Origin: Variovorax saccharolyticus
GTDB lineage: Bacteria; Pseudomonadota; Gammaproteobacteria; Burkholderiales; Burkholderiaceae_C
DNA: 64,000 bases
Direction: 5' to 3'
NCBI RefSeq assembly: GCF_030316765.1
Contig: NZ_JASZYT010000004.1
Span: forward strand, 62,001-126,000
This document shows positions 46,588-55,348 of this stretch, piece by piece (the stretch's first letter is position 1; every line of letters starts with the position of its first letter). A model generated the notes under the pieces. The model was given only the letters and a program-made list of their open reading frames with translations, was not told where the DNA came from and ran no database searches. The position numbers and the translations under genes were made by a program.

Positions 46588-48669
46588 ATGGCCAAGCTTG
46601 TGTATCGCGTGGTGTCCGCCTGCGGCGCCCTGGGTTATGGATTTCCGAGGGAGTCGCTGCAGAAGGCGCTCGAAGGGCGCATCGACGCCATCATCTCCGA
46701 CGCCGGCTCGATGGACGCCGGGCCCTACTACCTCGGCACCGGCAACGAATACTTCGAGCGCGAGGCGGTCAAGGCCGACTACCGGCACATGGTCGAGGCC
46801 GGCCTGCAGACCGGCAGCCCGGTGATCCTCGGCAGCTGCGGCATGGCGGGCGGCAGGCGCAACCTGGACTGGATGCTCGAGGTGGCGAAGGAAGTCTTCG
46901 CCGAGCTGGGCGTGAAGGATGCGAAGGTGGCGGTGATCCATTCGGATCTCGACCCCGGGGTGGTCGTCGACGAGCTGCGAAAGGGCGCCCTGCTGGCGAC
47001 CGGCGCCGGGCCCGAACTCGACGAGGCGGCGCTGCGCGAGAGCGTCATCGTCGGCCAGATGGGCATCCATCCGCTGATCACCGCGCTCGAGAGCGGCGCC
47101 CGCTACATCTTCGCCGGCCGCGCCTGCGACATCGCGCTGTTCGCGTCCGACATGATCCGCCGCGGCATCGATCCGGGCATCGCGTACCACGTGGGCCACG
47201 TGCTGGAATGCGGCGCGCTGGCCTGCGACCCGGGCACGCCGTCCGATTGCCTGGTGGCCGAAGTCTTCGACGACGGCTCGGCCGTGTTCGTCGCGCCGGA
47301 CCCGAACCGCCGCTGCACGCCCTATTCGATCGCCGCGCATTCGCTGTACGAGGAGAGCCATCCGCAGCTGCAGTTCTATCCCGAGGGCATCCTGGTGATG
47401 GACAAGACCGAGTTCTTCGCTCCCGATGCGCGCAGCACCGGCATCCGCAACAGCCGCTTCGTGCGCGCGGGCAAGCCCTGGCCCTGGAGCATCAAGCTGG
47501 AGGGCTCGCGCCGGCTCGGTGCCCGCAAGGTGTCGCTGATCCACATCGCCGCCGCCGACCTGCCGAAGATCCCGGCCGAGCTGCTGGTCTATGGCCGCAA
47601 TGGCGTGCAGGCCCGGGCGGTGGAAGGGGACGAGCGCGAGCTCGGCATCATCGTCGAGACCCGCGCCAAGACGCCCGAGGCGGCCGAGACCCTGGCCAGC
47701 CTGCTGACGCACTACCTGATCCACTACGGCTATCCGGGCCGCAAGGCGACCGCCGGCAACATCGCCTATCCGCTGTCGCCCAACCTCGTGAGCTTCCGGC
47801 GCGAGGACGGCCTCTACGGTGCCATCGTGCCGAGCGGCACCCGCGACCCGGTGTTCTTCGCCAACTACGAGAAGATCAAGTCCGCGGTGATCGGGTTGAT
47901 CGAGGCGCAGTTTCCCGAAGCGCTGGCGCAGGCCGACTACCAGCTGATCGACGCCGATGCGGAGCATCCCGCGGTGCTGCTGCGCACCATCGACAGCGAC
48001 CCCGACCGGCTCGCGGCGCGCCACGCGGCCGAGGTCGACGCGATCACGCGGCTTGCGCCGCCGCAGCCCGGGTCGCATCTGAACCTCGATGCCGCCGACG
48101 CCTACGCATGGTCGCTCTATCACCTGCTGCAGAACGAGGAGGTGATCAAGAAGCTGATGTTCCCGATCAGCTACTACCGCGCCGAGGGCGACCAGTGGGT
48201 GAAGGAAGGCGAGGAGCGCCCGCGCTACTTCGACATCGGCATCACGGGCTACGACGGCAACCTCGACGACCGCACGCTGTCGCTGATCGCCGATGCGCCG
48301 CCGCGCGGCGAGCCGCATGGCAGCCGGCGGCTGCTCGACATGGCGGTGGTGATCCGCAGCAAGGACGCCGGCATCAACCGCCTGACCTTCGACATCGTCT
48401 TCAACTCGGCCGCCGACTACGAGGCCGCGCTGCGCTCGAACCTGTTCCACAAGGAGAGCGTGGCGAAGATCCTGCATGTCGATGCCGAGCGCGTGGTCGG
48501 CAGCTTCTTCGTCGACAGCTGCAACGCGATCAAGATCTCGATCGACCGGCCCAACATCTCGGCCTCGGCCGACGAGCGGGATGTGTTCGGTGCCCAGCAG
48601 CAGTCGAAGATCGAGGGCCTGGGCATTCCGGTCCATGCCCATCCGTTGTCGAGCGCTTCGGCGCTCTGA
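46588..48669 (+). CDS. AtuA-like protein fused to a DUF4387 domain
   Basis: This 693-residue protein joins an AtuA-like (DUF1446) region (about 1-530) to a DUF4387-type domain (about 582-690). Shared features of the N-terminal part are SACGALGYGFPRESLQKAL, AGSMDAGPYYLGTGN and VLECGALACDPG. The C-terminal part has VIRSKDAGINRLTFDIVF, AIKISIDRP and RDVFGAQQ, matching the separate DUF4387 protein at 52747-53088. AtuA-like proteins are known from acyclic terpene utilisation loci, where their chemistry is not clear. The start at 46588 follows a good conserved N-terminus. Confidence 0.85.
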   Translation: MAKLVYRVVSACGALGYGFPRESLQKALEGRIDAIISDAGSMDAGPYYLGTGNEYFEREAVKADYRHMVEAGLQTGSPVILGSCGMAGGRRNLDWMLEVAKEVFAELGVKDAKVAVIHSDLDPGVVVDELRKGALLATGAGPELDEAALRESVIVGQMGIHPLITALESGARYIFAGRACDIALFASDMIRRGIDPGIAYHVGHVLECGALACDPGTPSDCLVAEVFDDGSAVFVAPDPNRRCTPYSIAAHSLYEESHPQLQFYPEGILVMDKTEFFAPDARSTGIRNSRFVRAGKPWPWSIKLEGSRRLGARKVSLIHIAAADLPKIPAELLVYGRNGVQARAVEGDERELGIIVETRAKTPEAAETLASLLTHYLIHYGYPGRKATAGNIAYPLSPNLVSFRREDGLYGAIVPSGTRDPVFFANYEKIKSAVIGLIEAQFPEALAQADYQLIDADAEHPAVLLRTIDSDPDRLAARHAAEVDAITRLAPPQPGSHLNLDAADAYAWSLYHLLQNEEVIKKLMFPISYYRAEGDQWVKEGEERPRYFDIGITGYDGNLDDRTLSLIADAPPRGEPHGSRRLLDMAVVIRSKDAGINRLTFDIVFNSAADYEAALRSNLFHKESVAKILHVDAERVVGSFFVDSCNAIKISIDRPNISASADERDVFGAQQQSKIEGLGIPVHAHPLSSASAL

Positions 48670-48693
48670 CCCCCATCGACCCAGGAGACCGAC

Positions 48694-50340
48694 GTGGCAC
48701 GCACCGTCATTGAACATGTTCTCTCGCGCCTGCGCGACATCGGCGTCACCGACGTCTTCGGCGTCCCCGGCGACTATTCCTTCGCGGTCAGCGACGCGGT
48801 CTGCAACGATCCCGACCTGCAATGGGTCGGCTGCTGCAACGAGCTGAACGCCGCCTACGCGGCCGACGGCTATGCCCGCATCAGGGGCGTGGCCGCGCTG
48901 AGCACCACCTACGGCGTCGGCGAGCTGAGCGCGATCAACGGCATCGCCGGCGCCTACGCCGAGCACTTGCCGATCTTTCACCTGGTCGGCACGCCGAACA
49001 TGGCGACGCAATCGGCGCGCGCGCTGATGCACCACACGCTGGGCAATGGCGAGTACGACCTGTATCGGCGCATGAGCGAGCCCGTGGTGTGCGCACAGGC
49101 CGTGATGACGCCGCAGAACGTGGCCTGGGAGACCGAGCGCCTGATCGCCGAGGCGCTCTACCATCGGCGGCCGGTCTACATGGCCTTCCCGGCCGACCTC
49201 GCGAACCAGCCGGTGGCGGGCGAGGCGCCGGCCATCGCGGCACCGCGCAGCAATGCCGCCCAACTCGCGCGCGCGGCCGATGAGATCGTCGCGGCGCTGC
49301 AGGCGGCAGGCTCGGCCTGCGTGCTGCCCGGCATCCTGGTGCAGCGCGCCGGCGCGCGCGCTGCGATGCAAGCGCTCATCGACGCCTCGGGGCTGCCTTT
49401 CGCCACCATGTTCATGGCCAAGTCGGTGCTCGACGAGCAGCAACCCGGCTATGTCGGCATGTACGACGGTGCGCTGATGAATCCCGAGGTGCGCGACTTC
49501 GTCGAGGGCGCCGACCGGGTGCTGGTGGTCGGCTCGCCGATGACCGACTTCAATACCGGCGCCTTCACCGCGCGCCTCGATGCCCGCAAGACCATCACGA
49601 TCGGCCATCACCGCACGCTGATCGACGGCAGGGTCCACACCGATGTCGAGATGGGCGAACTGCTGGCCGCGCTGGCGCAGCGGCTGCCGAGGCGCGACTG
49701 GAAGCGCATCGCCGCCGGCTCACTGGGTGCGCCCGCCGGCCGCGGCGGCGACGCGATCGACGCCAGCGCCCTCTATCCGCGCTGGGCCGGGTTCATCCGG
49801 CCCGACGATGTGGTCGTCGCCGAGACCGGCACCGTCTCGATGGGGCTGGGCTTCGCGCGGCTGCCGCGCGGCGCCGGCTTCCACAATCAGACGCTCTGGG
49901 GTTCGATCGGATGGGCCACCCCGGCCGCCTTCGGCGCGGCCGTGGCGGCGCCCGGCCGGCGCGTCCTCCTGCTGACCGGCGATGGCTCGCACCAGCTCAC
50001 GGCCCAGGAGATCGGGCAGTTCGGCCGCCTCGGGCTGAAGCCGGTCGTCTTCGTGCTGAACAATTCGGGCTACCTGATCGAGCGCCTGCTCAACAAGGAC
50101 CCGGCCATCGCCTACAACGACATCGCGCCCTGGCGCTATGCCGAGCTGCCGCACGCGCTCGGCTGCGACGGCTGGATGACGGCGCGCGTGACCACCTGCG
50201 ACGAACTCGACGATGCGATGGCGGCCGCCGCGACGGCCGAGGCGGGCGTCTACATCGAAGTCGTGACCGACGCGTATGCGGCATCGCCGCTGGCTCAGAA
50301 GCTCGGCGACGCCTTGAAGGCGATGCGCAAGGGCGAATGA
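48694..50340 (+). CDS. thiamine-diphosphate enzyme of the 2-oxoacid decarboxylase type
   Basis: This 548-residue enzyme resembles indolepyruvate/pyruvate decarboxylases: catalytic Glu in CCNELNAAYAADGYAR (about 46-61), the His pair in LMHHTLGNGEYD (about 110-121) and the cofactor motif GDGSHQL then NNSGYLIER. It would convert a 2-oxoacid to an aldehyde or acyl donor. It lies 24 bases after the AtuA fusion and its stop overlaps the start of the Bug protein gene. Its placement between AtuA-like genes suggests a role in the same catabolic pathway. Confidence 0.9.
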   Translation: MARTVIEHVLSRLRDIGVTDVFGVPGDYSFAVSDAVCNDPDLQWVGCCNELNAAYAADGYARIRGVAALSTTYGVGELSAINGIAGAYAEHLPIFHLVGTPNMATQSARALMHHTLGNGEYDLYRRMSEPVVCAQAVMTPQNVAWETERLIAEALYHRRPVYMAFPADLANQPVAGEAPAIAAPRSNAAQLARAADEIVAALQAAGSACVLPGILVQRAGARAAMQALIDASGLPFATMFMAKSVLDEQQPGYVGMYDGALMNPEVRDFVEGADRVLVVGSPMTDFNTGAFTARLDARKTITIGHHRTLIDGRVHTDVEMGELLAALAQRLPRRDWKRIAAGSLGAPAGRGGDAIDASALYPRWAGFIRPDDVVVAETGTVSMGLGFARLPRGAGFHNQTLWGSIGWATPAAFGAAVAAPGRRVLLLTGDGSHQLTAQEIGQFGRLGLKPVVFVLNNSGYLIERLLNKDPAIAYNDIAPWRYAELPHALGCDGWMTARVTTCDELDDAMAAAATAEAGVYIEVVTDAYAASPLAQKLGDALKAMRKGE

Positions 50341-51368
50341 TGGCCATGAAGCACGCCATGACGACTTGCGCAGAGCGCCGCCTGTTGCTGCGCGCGGCGC
50401 TCGGGACGGCGGCAGCCTCCGCCATCGCGGCGGGCTGGCTGCCGGCCGCCTTCGCCCAGCCGCCCGAGCGCTTTCCGGACAAGCCGGTCAAGCTGATCGT
50501 CGCCTTTGCGCCGGGCACCGGCAGCGACGCGCTGGCGCGCATCGTGGCGGCCGCGATGGCGCCGCTGCTGGCGCAGCCGCTCGTCGTCGACAACCGATCG
50601 GGCGCCGGCGGCGTGACCGGCACCGAGCAGGGCGCCCGGGCGCCGGCCGACGGCTACACGCTGACCCTGGCGACCACCAGCACGCTGCTGACCAACCCGG
50701 CGCTCAACCCCAAGGTGCGCTACCGCGCCGAGCGCGATTTCGTCCCGGTCGCGGGTCTGGCCCGGACCGCCTTCGTGATCGTGGTCGCCGACACGCCCGA
50801 GGCGCCCCGCAGCCTCGCGGAACTGAAGCAGCGGCTGGCCGACAAGGGCGGCTCCTTCGGTTCGCCGGGCGTCGGCACCGTCGGCCATCTGGCGGCCGAG
50901 CACTTCCTGAGCCAGGCCGGGCGCAAGGCGGTCCATGTGCCCTACCGCGGCAGCGGCGCGGCGCTGACCGACCTGGCCGGCGGCCAGCTGCTGTTCGGCT
51001 GCGACACCCTGGTCGCGGCGCTGCCGCTGATCCGCGCCGGCAAGCTGCGGGCCCTGTCGGTCAGCGCGGCGCAGCGGCTGGCGGCGCTGCCCGATGTGCC
51101 CACCGTGGCCGAAGCCGGCATGCCGCAGCTGGCGCTGTCGGCCTGGTGGGGGCTGGTCGCGCCGGCCGGCACGCCGCCGGCCGTGGTCGCCACGCTGTCC
51201 GATGCCGCCGTCACGGCGCTGGGCCTGGCCGAGGTCAAGGCCCAGCTGGCGAGCCAGCAACTCGACGCCATGCCCTTGCCGTCGGCGGCCTTCGGCGCGC
51301 TGATCCATGCGGAGCTGCCCTTCTGGACCGACTTCGTGCGCCAGACCGGCATCCGGCTCGAATTCTGA
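50340..51368 (+). CDS. Bug-family tripartite tricarboxylate substrate-binding protein
   Basis: This 342-residue periplasmic receptor has a signal peptide with twin arginines (RRLLLRAALGTAAASAI) ending near AAFAQ. The mature part begins FPDKPVKLIVAFAPGTGSD, the Bug signature, with later VPYRGSGAALTDLAGGQ and ADVPTVAEAG-like regions. Bug proteins bind small carboxylates and other acids. No membrane components (TctA/TctB) are nearby, as is common. The ATG at 50340 is chosen because AAGGG lies six bases upstream; an ATG three bases earlier is possible. Confidence 0.9.
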   Translation: MAMKHAMTTCAERRLLLRAALGTAAASAIAAGWLPAAFAQPPERFPDKPVKLIVAFAPGTGSDALARIVAAAMAPLLAQPLVVDNRSGAGGVTGTEQGARAPADGYTLTLATTSTLLTNPALNPKVRYRAERDFVPVAGLARTAFVIVVADTPEAPRSLAELKQRLADKGGSFGSPGVGTVGHLAAEHFLSQAGRKAVHVPYRGSGAALTDLAGGQLLFGCDTLVAALPLIRAGKLRALSVSAAQRLAALPDVPTVAEAGMPQLALSAWWGLVAPAGTPPAVVATLSDAAVTALGLAEVKAQLASQQLDAMPLPSAAFGALIHAELPFWTDFVRQTGIRLEF

Positions 51369-51385
51369 AAAAAGAAAGCAACGCA

Positions 51386-52747
51386 ATGAACGAACTGCGC
51401 CTCGTCGCGCTCAATGGCTGCCTGGGCTACGGCTTCGAACTCGAGAGCCTGCAGCGCGGTGCCGACGCCCAGCCCCACATGTTCGGCGCCGACGCCGGCT
51501 CGACCGATGCGGGGCCGTACTACCTCGGCAGCGGCAGCTCGATGATCCGGCGCGAGCAGCTCAAGCGCGACCTGTCGCTGGCTTTGGCGCAGTCGCGCGC
51601 CAGCCGGGTGCCGCTGGTGATCGGCTCGGCCGGCATCGCGGGCGGCGAGCCCAACCTGCAGGCCGCGCGCGAGGTCCTGATCGAGACCGCGCGCGAGCAG
51701 GGACTGCAGTTCAAGCTGGCCACGATCCACGCCGGGATCGACCCGTCGGCGGTGCTCGACGCCCTGCGCAGCGGCGGCATCGAGGCCATGCCGGGCGTGC
51801 CGCCGCTGACCGAGCAGGATGTGCGCGACAGCGTTCGCATCGTCGGCCAGATGGGCTGCGAGCCCTTCGCCCGGGCGCTGGCCGATGGCGCCGACGTGGT
51901 CCTGGCCGGCCGGGCCTGCGACACCGCGATCTACGCCGCGCTGCCGATCGCCCGGGGTTTCGACCCCGGGCTGGCGCTGCACCTGGCGAAGATCATGGAA
52001 TGCGGCGCCCAGTGCGCCGTGCCCCAAGGCACCAACGACTGCCTGCTGGGCACCTTGCGCAGCGACCACTTCGAGGTGCGGCCGCTGTCCCACAGGCGCA
52101 TCTGCACCCCCGAATCGGTGGCGGCCCACACCCTGTACGAACAGGGCGATCCGCTGATGCTGCACGAACCCGAAGGCCGGGTCGACCTGCGCGCGGCGGT
52201 GTTCGAGCAGGTCGACGCGCAGACCGTGCGCGTCAGCGGCTCGCGCTTCCTGCCGACGCCGGGCCTGCAGATCAAGCTCGAGGGCGCACGCAGCGCGGGC
52301 TTCCGCGCCTTCACGCTGGCCGGCATCCGCGACGCCGGCATCATCGCCGCGCTCGACGCCATCGAGGCCACGGTGCGCGCCGCGGTGCGGCGCAATCTGC
52401 CGGCCGAGGTGCCCGATGCCGACTATTGCATCGACTTCAAGGTCTACGGCCGCGACGCCGTGCTGGGCCCGCGCGAACCGAATCGCGACCGGCCGGGCCA
52501 CGAGGTGGGCGTGCTGGTCGAGGTCGTCGCCCGGACCCAGGCGCTCGCCAGCCATGCGCTGTCGCTGGCCCGGTCGTCGCTGCTGCATTGCCCGTTTCCG
52601 GGCCGCAAGACCACGGCCGGCAATCTCGCCTTTCCGTTCTCGCCCTCCGACACCGCGGCCGGCGAGGTGTTCGAGTTCAGCGTCTATCACCTGATGCGGG
52701 TGGCCGACCAGAGCCGGCTGTTCCCGATCGACATGGAGCGCGTCTGA
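51386..52747 (+). CDS. AtuA-like (DUF1446) protein
   Basis: This 453-residue protein matches the N-terminal part of the fusion protein at 46588: NGCLGYGFELESLQRGADA, DAGSTDAGPYYLGSGS, RIVGQMGCEPFARAL and GRKTTAGNLAFPFSPS. It ends after FSVYHLMRV, equivalent to YHLLQNEE in the fusion, and lacks the DUF4387 domain, which is encoded by the next gene. The stop and the next ATG overlap as TGATG. The AAAGAAAG before 51386 is a weak ribosome site. Confidence 0.85.
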   Translation: MNELRLVALNGCLGYGFELESLQRGADAQPHMFGADAGSTDAGPYYLGSGSSMIRREQLKRDLSLALAQSRASRVPLVIGSAGIAGGEPNLQAAREVLIETAREQGLQFKLATIHAGIDPSAVLDALRSGGIEAMPGVPPLTEQDVRDSVRIVGQMGCEPFARALADGADVVLAGRACDTAIYAALPIARGFDPGLALHLAKIMECGAQCAVPQGTNDCLLGTLRSDHFEVRPLSHRRICTPESVAAHTLYEQGDPLMLHEPEGRVDLRAAVFEQVDAQTVRVSGSRFLPTPGLQIKLEGARSAGFRAFTLAGIRDAGIIAALDAIEATVRAAVRRNLPAEVPDADYCIDFKVYGRDAVLGPREPNRDRPGHEVGVLVEVVARTQALASHALSLARSSLLHCPFPGRKTTAGNLAFPFSPSDTAAGEVFEFSVYHLMRVADQSRLFPIDMERV

Positions 52748-53088
52748 TGCCCACCCTGCAACAACTCGCGAGCGTGCTGCGCAGCAAGAACGCCGGCCCT
52801 TTCCAGATCACGCTGGACATCATCTTCCCCGACGCCCCGACCTGCCAGCGGGTGCTCGATGCCGGCGTGCTCACGCCGCAGGCCGTGGCCTCGCTCTACG
52901 GGGTGGGCGCCGACGCGGTGTCGATCATCCCCTTCCAGCGGGTGCACGCGATCAAGGTGACCGTGCCGAGGACGACCGGCGCCCGGGGCAGCGGCTCGGC
53001 CTTCGACCGCGATGTCTATGGCGCGCAGCAGCACGGCCTGCTGGGCGAAATCGAATGCCCTGCCGATTCCCGAACCCCGGGGCATTGA
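52747..53088 (+). CDS. DUF4387 domain protein
   Basis: This 113-residue protein has VLRSKNAGPFQITLDIIFPD (about 9-28), VHAIKVTVPRT and RDVYGAQQHGLL, matching the C-terminal domain of the fusion at 46588. DUF4387 proteins occur beside AtuA-like proteins and may form a complex. The start overlaps the previous stop. Function unknown. Confidence 0.85.
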   Translation: MPTLQQLASVLRSKNAGPFQITLDIIFPDAPTCQRVLDAGVLTPQAVASLYGVGADAVSIIPFQRVHAIKVTVPRTTGARGSGSAFDRDVYGAQQHGLLGEIECPADSRTPGH

Positions 53089-53190
53089 CCACCGTCAAGG
53101 AGGCGGCGGCCCCGGTCCTGCCCGGGTGCCAAATAGGACTTAGTATGCAGACGCCTTCTCTCGCGTCCATGCCAAAGGTCCAGTGCACCC

Positions 53191-54171
53191 ATGCAGCAGA
53201 AAAGAAATGACAGCGGCGTACTCAACTTTTACCTCCTGAAGTGCCTGGTCGCGCTGGTCGACCACTCGCATGTCTCGCGCGCGGCGGAGGCACTGTCCAT
53301 CAGCCAGCCCGCTATGAGCCGCGCGATGAGCCAGCTGCGCGAGGTCACTGCCGATCCGATCCTCGTGAAGGGCGGCCACGGGCTCATCCCGACCGCCAAG
53401 GCGATGCAGTTGCGCGAGTTCGCCGAGCGCATCCTGGGCGAGATGAGCGAACTGCTGGGCAACGCCGTGGCCTTCGATCCCCAGCACACGAGCTATCTTT
53501 TCCGGATGGTCGCGACCGACTACCTCGAATGCCTGTTCATGGATCGGCTGGTGCAGCACCTGGGGACCCGCTATCCCGGCATCTCGATGTCGGTGCGGCA
53601 CCCGGTCCATCCGTCGCAGTTCAACAAGGTGCTCGAATCCGGCGAGATCGACTTCGCGGTCGGCATGCTGCCGTCCAGCCTGCGGGAGCTGCGCCACCGG
53701 CTGCTGTTTCGCGACCGCATCGTCTGCGTCGCCCGCGCCGGCCACCGGGCCGTCGGAAAGGCGCTGTCGCCGATCGAATTCGCGGCGCTCGAGCATGTGG
53801 TGATCATGCCGAACACGGTCAACAGTTTCGGCGAGGTGGTCGACCAGGCGCTGGCGGCCCAGGGCCTGCGGCGCAATCGCCGCTTCGTCACGCCGAACTA
53901 TCTCACCGCCCCGCACCTGATCGAGAGGACCGACATGGTGGCCTTGCTGCCGCAGTCGCTGGCGGCACGTTTCAGCGACCGCTTCGGACTGGTCGAACTG
54001 GCGCTGCCCATGGAGATGCCCGAGTTCGAGGTCTATATCTCGTGGCACGACCGCACCCATCGCCATGCCGCCCACATCTGGTTTCGCGACCAGGTCATGC
54101 AGAGCCTCGACTTCAAGGAACGGGGGCCGGATTGGGCATACGCCCAGAAACCATATTCGATAAGTGAATAG
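53191..54171 (+). CDS. LysR-family regulator of the AtuA-like locus
   Basis: This 326-residue regulator has HTH VSRAAEALSISQPAMSRAMS (about 28-47) and an effector domain with YLFRMVATDYLECLFMD. LNFYLLKCLVALVDHSHV at the N-terminus recalls the NodD/PcaQ-like branch. It is the last gene of the AtuA region, 102 bases after DUF4387, with its own start at 53191. Control of the locus through dyads at 46460-46497 is plausible but unproven. Confidence 0.88.
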   Translation: MQQKRNDSGVLNFYLLKCLVALVDHSHVSRAAEALSISQPAMSRAMSQLREVTADPILVKGGHGLIPTAKAMQLREFAERILGEMSELLGNAVAFDPQHTSYLFRMVATDYLECLFMDRLVQHLGTRYPGISMSVRHPVHPSQFNKVLESGEIDFAVGMLPSSLRELRHRLLFRDRIVCVARAGHRAVGKALSPIEFAALEHVVIMPNTVNSFGEVVDQALAAQGLRRNRRFVTPNYLTAPHLIERTDMVALLPQSLAARFSDRFGLVELALPMEMPEFEVYISWHDRTHRHAAHIWFRDQVMQSLDFKERGPDWAYAQKPYSISE

Positions 54172-54292
54172 TGTTCATCCATCCGTGGCATGGACAAGGC
54201 GAGACGGACTCCCAATACTTGGATCGTCGCCGTTGATTCGGAAATGAAGGGCGTCCGCAGGGGCGGCGCATGTACAGGTTGCTATCCCCGTT

Positions 54293-55291
54293 ATGTCTCG
54301 TACGATCCGAACCGTTGATGACCTCGCTCAACTCCCCGACACTGAACTGCTCGCCTGTTTCGGAGCCCTTCGGACCGCGATCCAGGAGGCCAGGCGCCAG
54401 CACGCGGATGCGCTGCGCGAGTGCCTGATCCCGCCTGGCTCGCCTTTCGAGTTCCATTCGTTCGACTGGCGTCCCAGGGGTTCCCAGCGCTTCAACATGC
54501 CGGCTCAATTGAGCCCTGAAACGCCCATCGACGAGATTTCCATGCGATCGGCGGCGCGGGAGGCCCTCCGGAACCTCAGCATCTTCTGCATCGACGACCT
54601 GTCCGCGATCAGCGAGCACGAACTGCTGAACGAGGAGGCGATCGGGGCCAAGACGGTGGGCCGCCTGCGCGAGGTGCTGGCGCGCGTGGGGCTGGATTTC
54701 CTGCCCAATGCCACGGCCCTTCCGAACCCGGCCCGGCGGGCCGCGAGCGCGGCGGCCGCCGGTGCCCCCAGCCCCGCCGGCGCCCGGCCGCCCTTCGTCG
54801 AGGTGGGCCGGCTGTTGGACGAGCCGCCCCGACCGGCGCGCGACACCAGCGTCAGCGAGAGCATGGACTGGATGGGCCTGTATGCCTATCCCTCGCAGCT
54901 GAGCCGGCTGCAGCCCGGCGATGCCGGCGTCTTCGTCTGCCCGCCGGCCTGGCGCGGACGCCTCGGCACGGTGTGCGGCGTCTGGATCAAGGGCAACACC
55001 GACTGGGCCGCGCGCTTTCCTGCCGGCACGCCCTGGAAGGAAGTGTTCTGGACCGAGGCCCACGCCGACGGCCTGAAGGTGGTGCGGGCGCCGCTGCCCG
55101 GGCAACCGGCCAAGGCCGCGCCCCGCAGCTTCGTGTTTGCCGCGCGCGCCGCCGGCGCGCTGCCCGAGCCGGGTCTGCCGCGGCTCGACCAGGTGGTGTC
55201 GCTCTGGCGCAGCCCGTACCCGACCGCAGAACGGCGCCGGCTCGACTTCGCGCGCAAGCTGGCCATGGACGACCAGACCGCGTCCGGCTGA
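54293..55291 (+). CDS. protein with RNA polymerase alpha-CTD-like HhH domain
   Basis: This 332-residue protein has a charged N-terminal part (1-75), a helix-hairpin-helix domain (about 78-136), an Ala/Pro-rich linker (about 137-170) and a C-terminal unknown domain (about 185-325). The HhH domain reads PIDEISMRSAAREALRNLSI at its start and EEAIGAKTVGRLREVLARVG at its end, closely following the pattern PVDDL-RSANCLK...LGKKSL-EIKDVLA of the alpha-CTD that binds UP elements and activators. The C-terminal domain has SLWRSPYPTAERRRLDFARK. It has no secretion signal. Role unknown. Confidence 0.75.
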   Translation: MSRTIRTVDDLAQLPDTELLACFGALRTAIQEARRQHADALRECLIPPGSPFEFHSFDWRPRGSQRFNMPAQLSPETPIDEISMRSAAREALRNLSIFCIDDLSAISEHELLNEEAIGAKTVGRLREVLARVGLDFLPNATALPNPARRAASAAAAGAPSPAGARPPFVEVGRLLDEPPRPARDTSVSESMDWMGLYAYPSQLSRLQPGDAGVFVCPPAWRGRLGTVCGVWIKGNTDWAARFPAGTPWKEVFWTEAHADGLKVVRAPLPGQPAKAAPRSFVFAARAAGALPEPGLPRLDQVVSLWRSPYPTAERRRLDFARKLAMDDQTASG

Positions 55292-55348
55292 CAGGCTCAC
55301 GGGCGGCCCTCCGGCGATGGCCGGCGCGAGAAGTCATACTCTTGCGCC

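Noticed and set aside
44938..49638. A 1566-codon open frame on the minus strand across the MBL, AtuA-like and TPP genes
   Set aside because: Same reason: it spans three well-supported plus-strand genes and their intergenic gaps, and its translation shows no recognisable motif.
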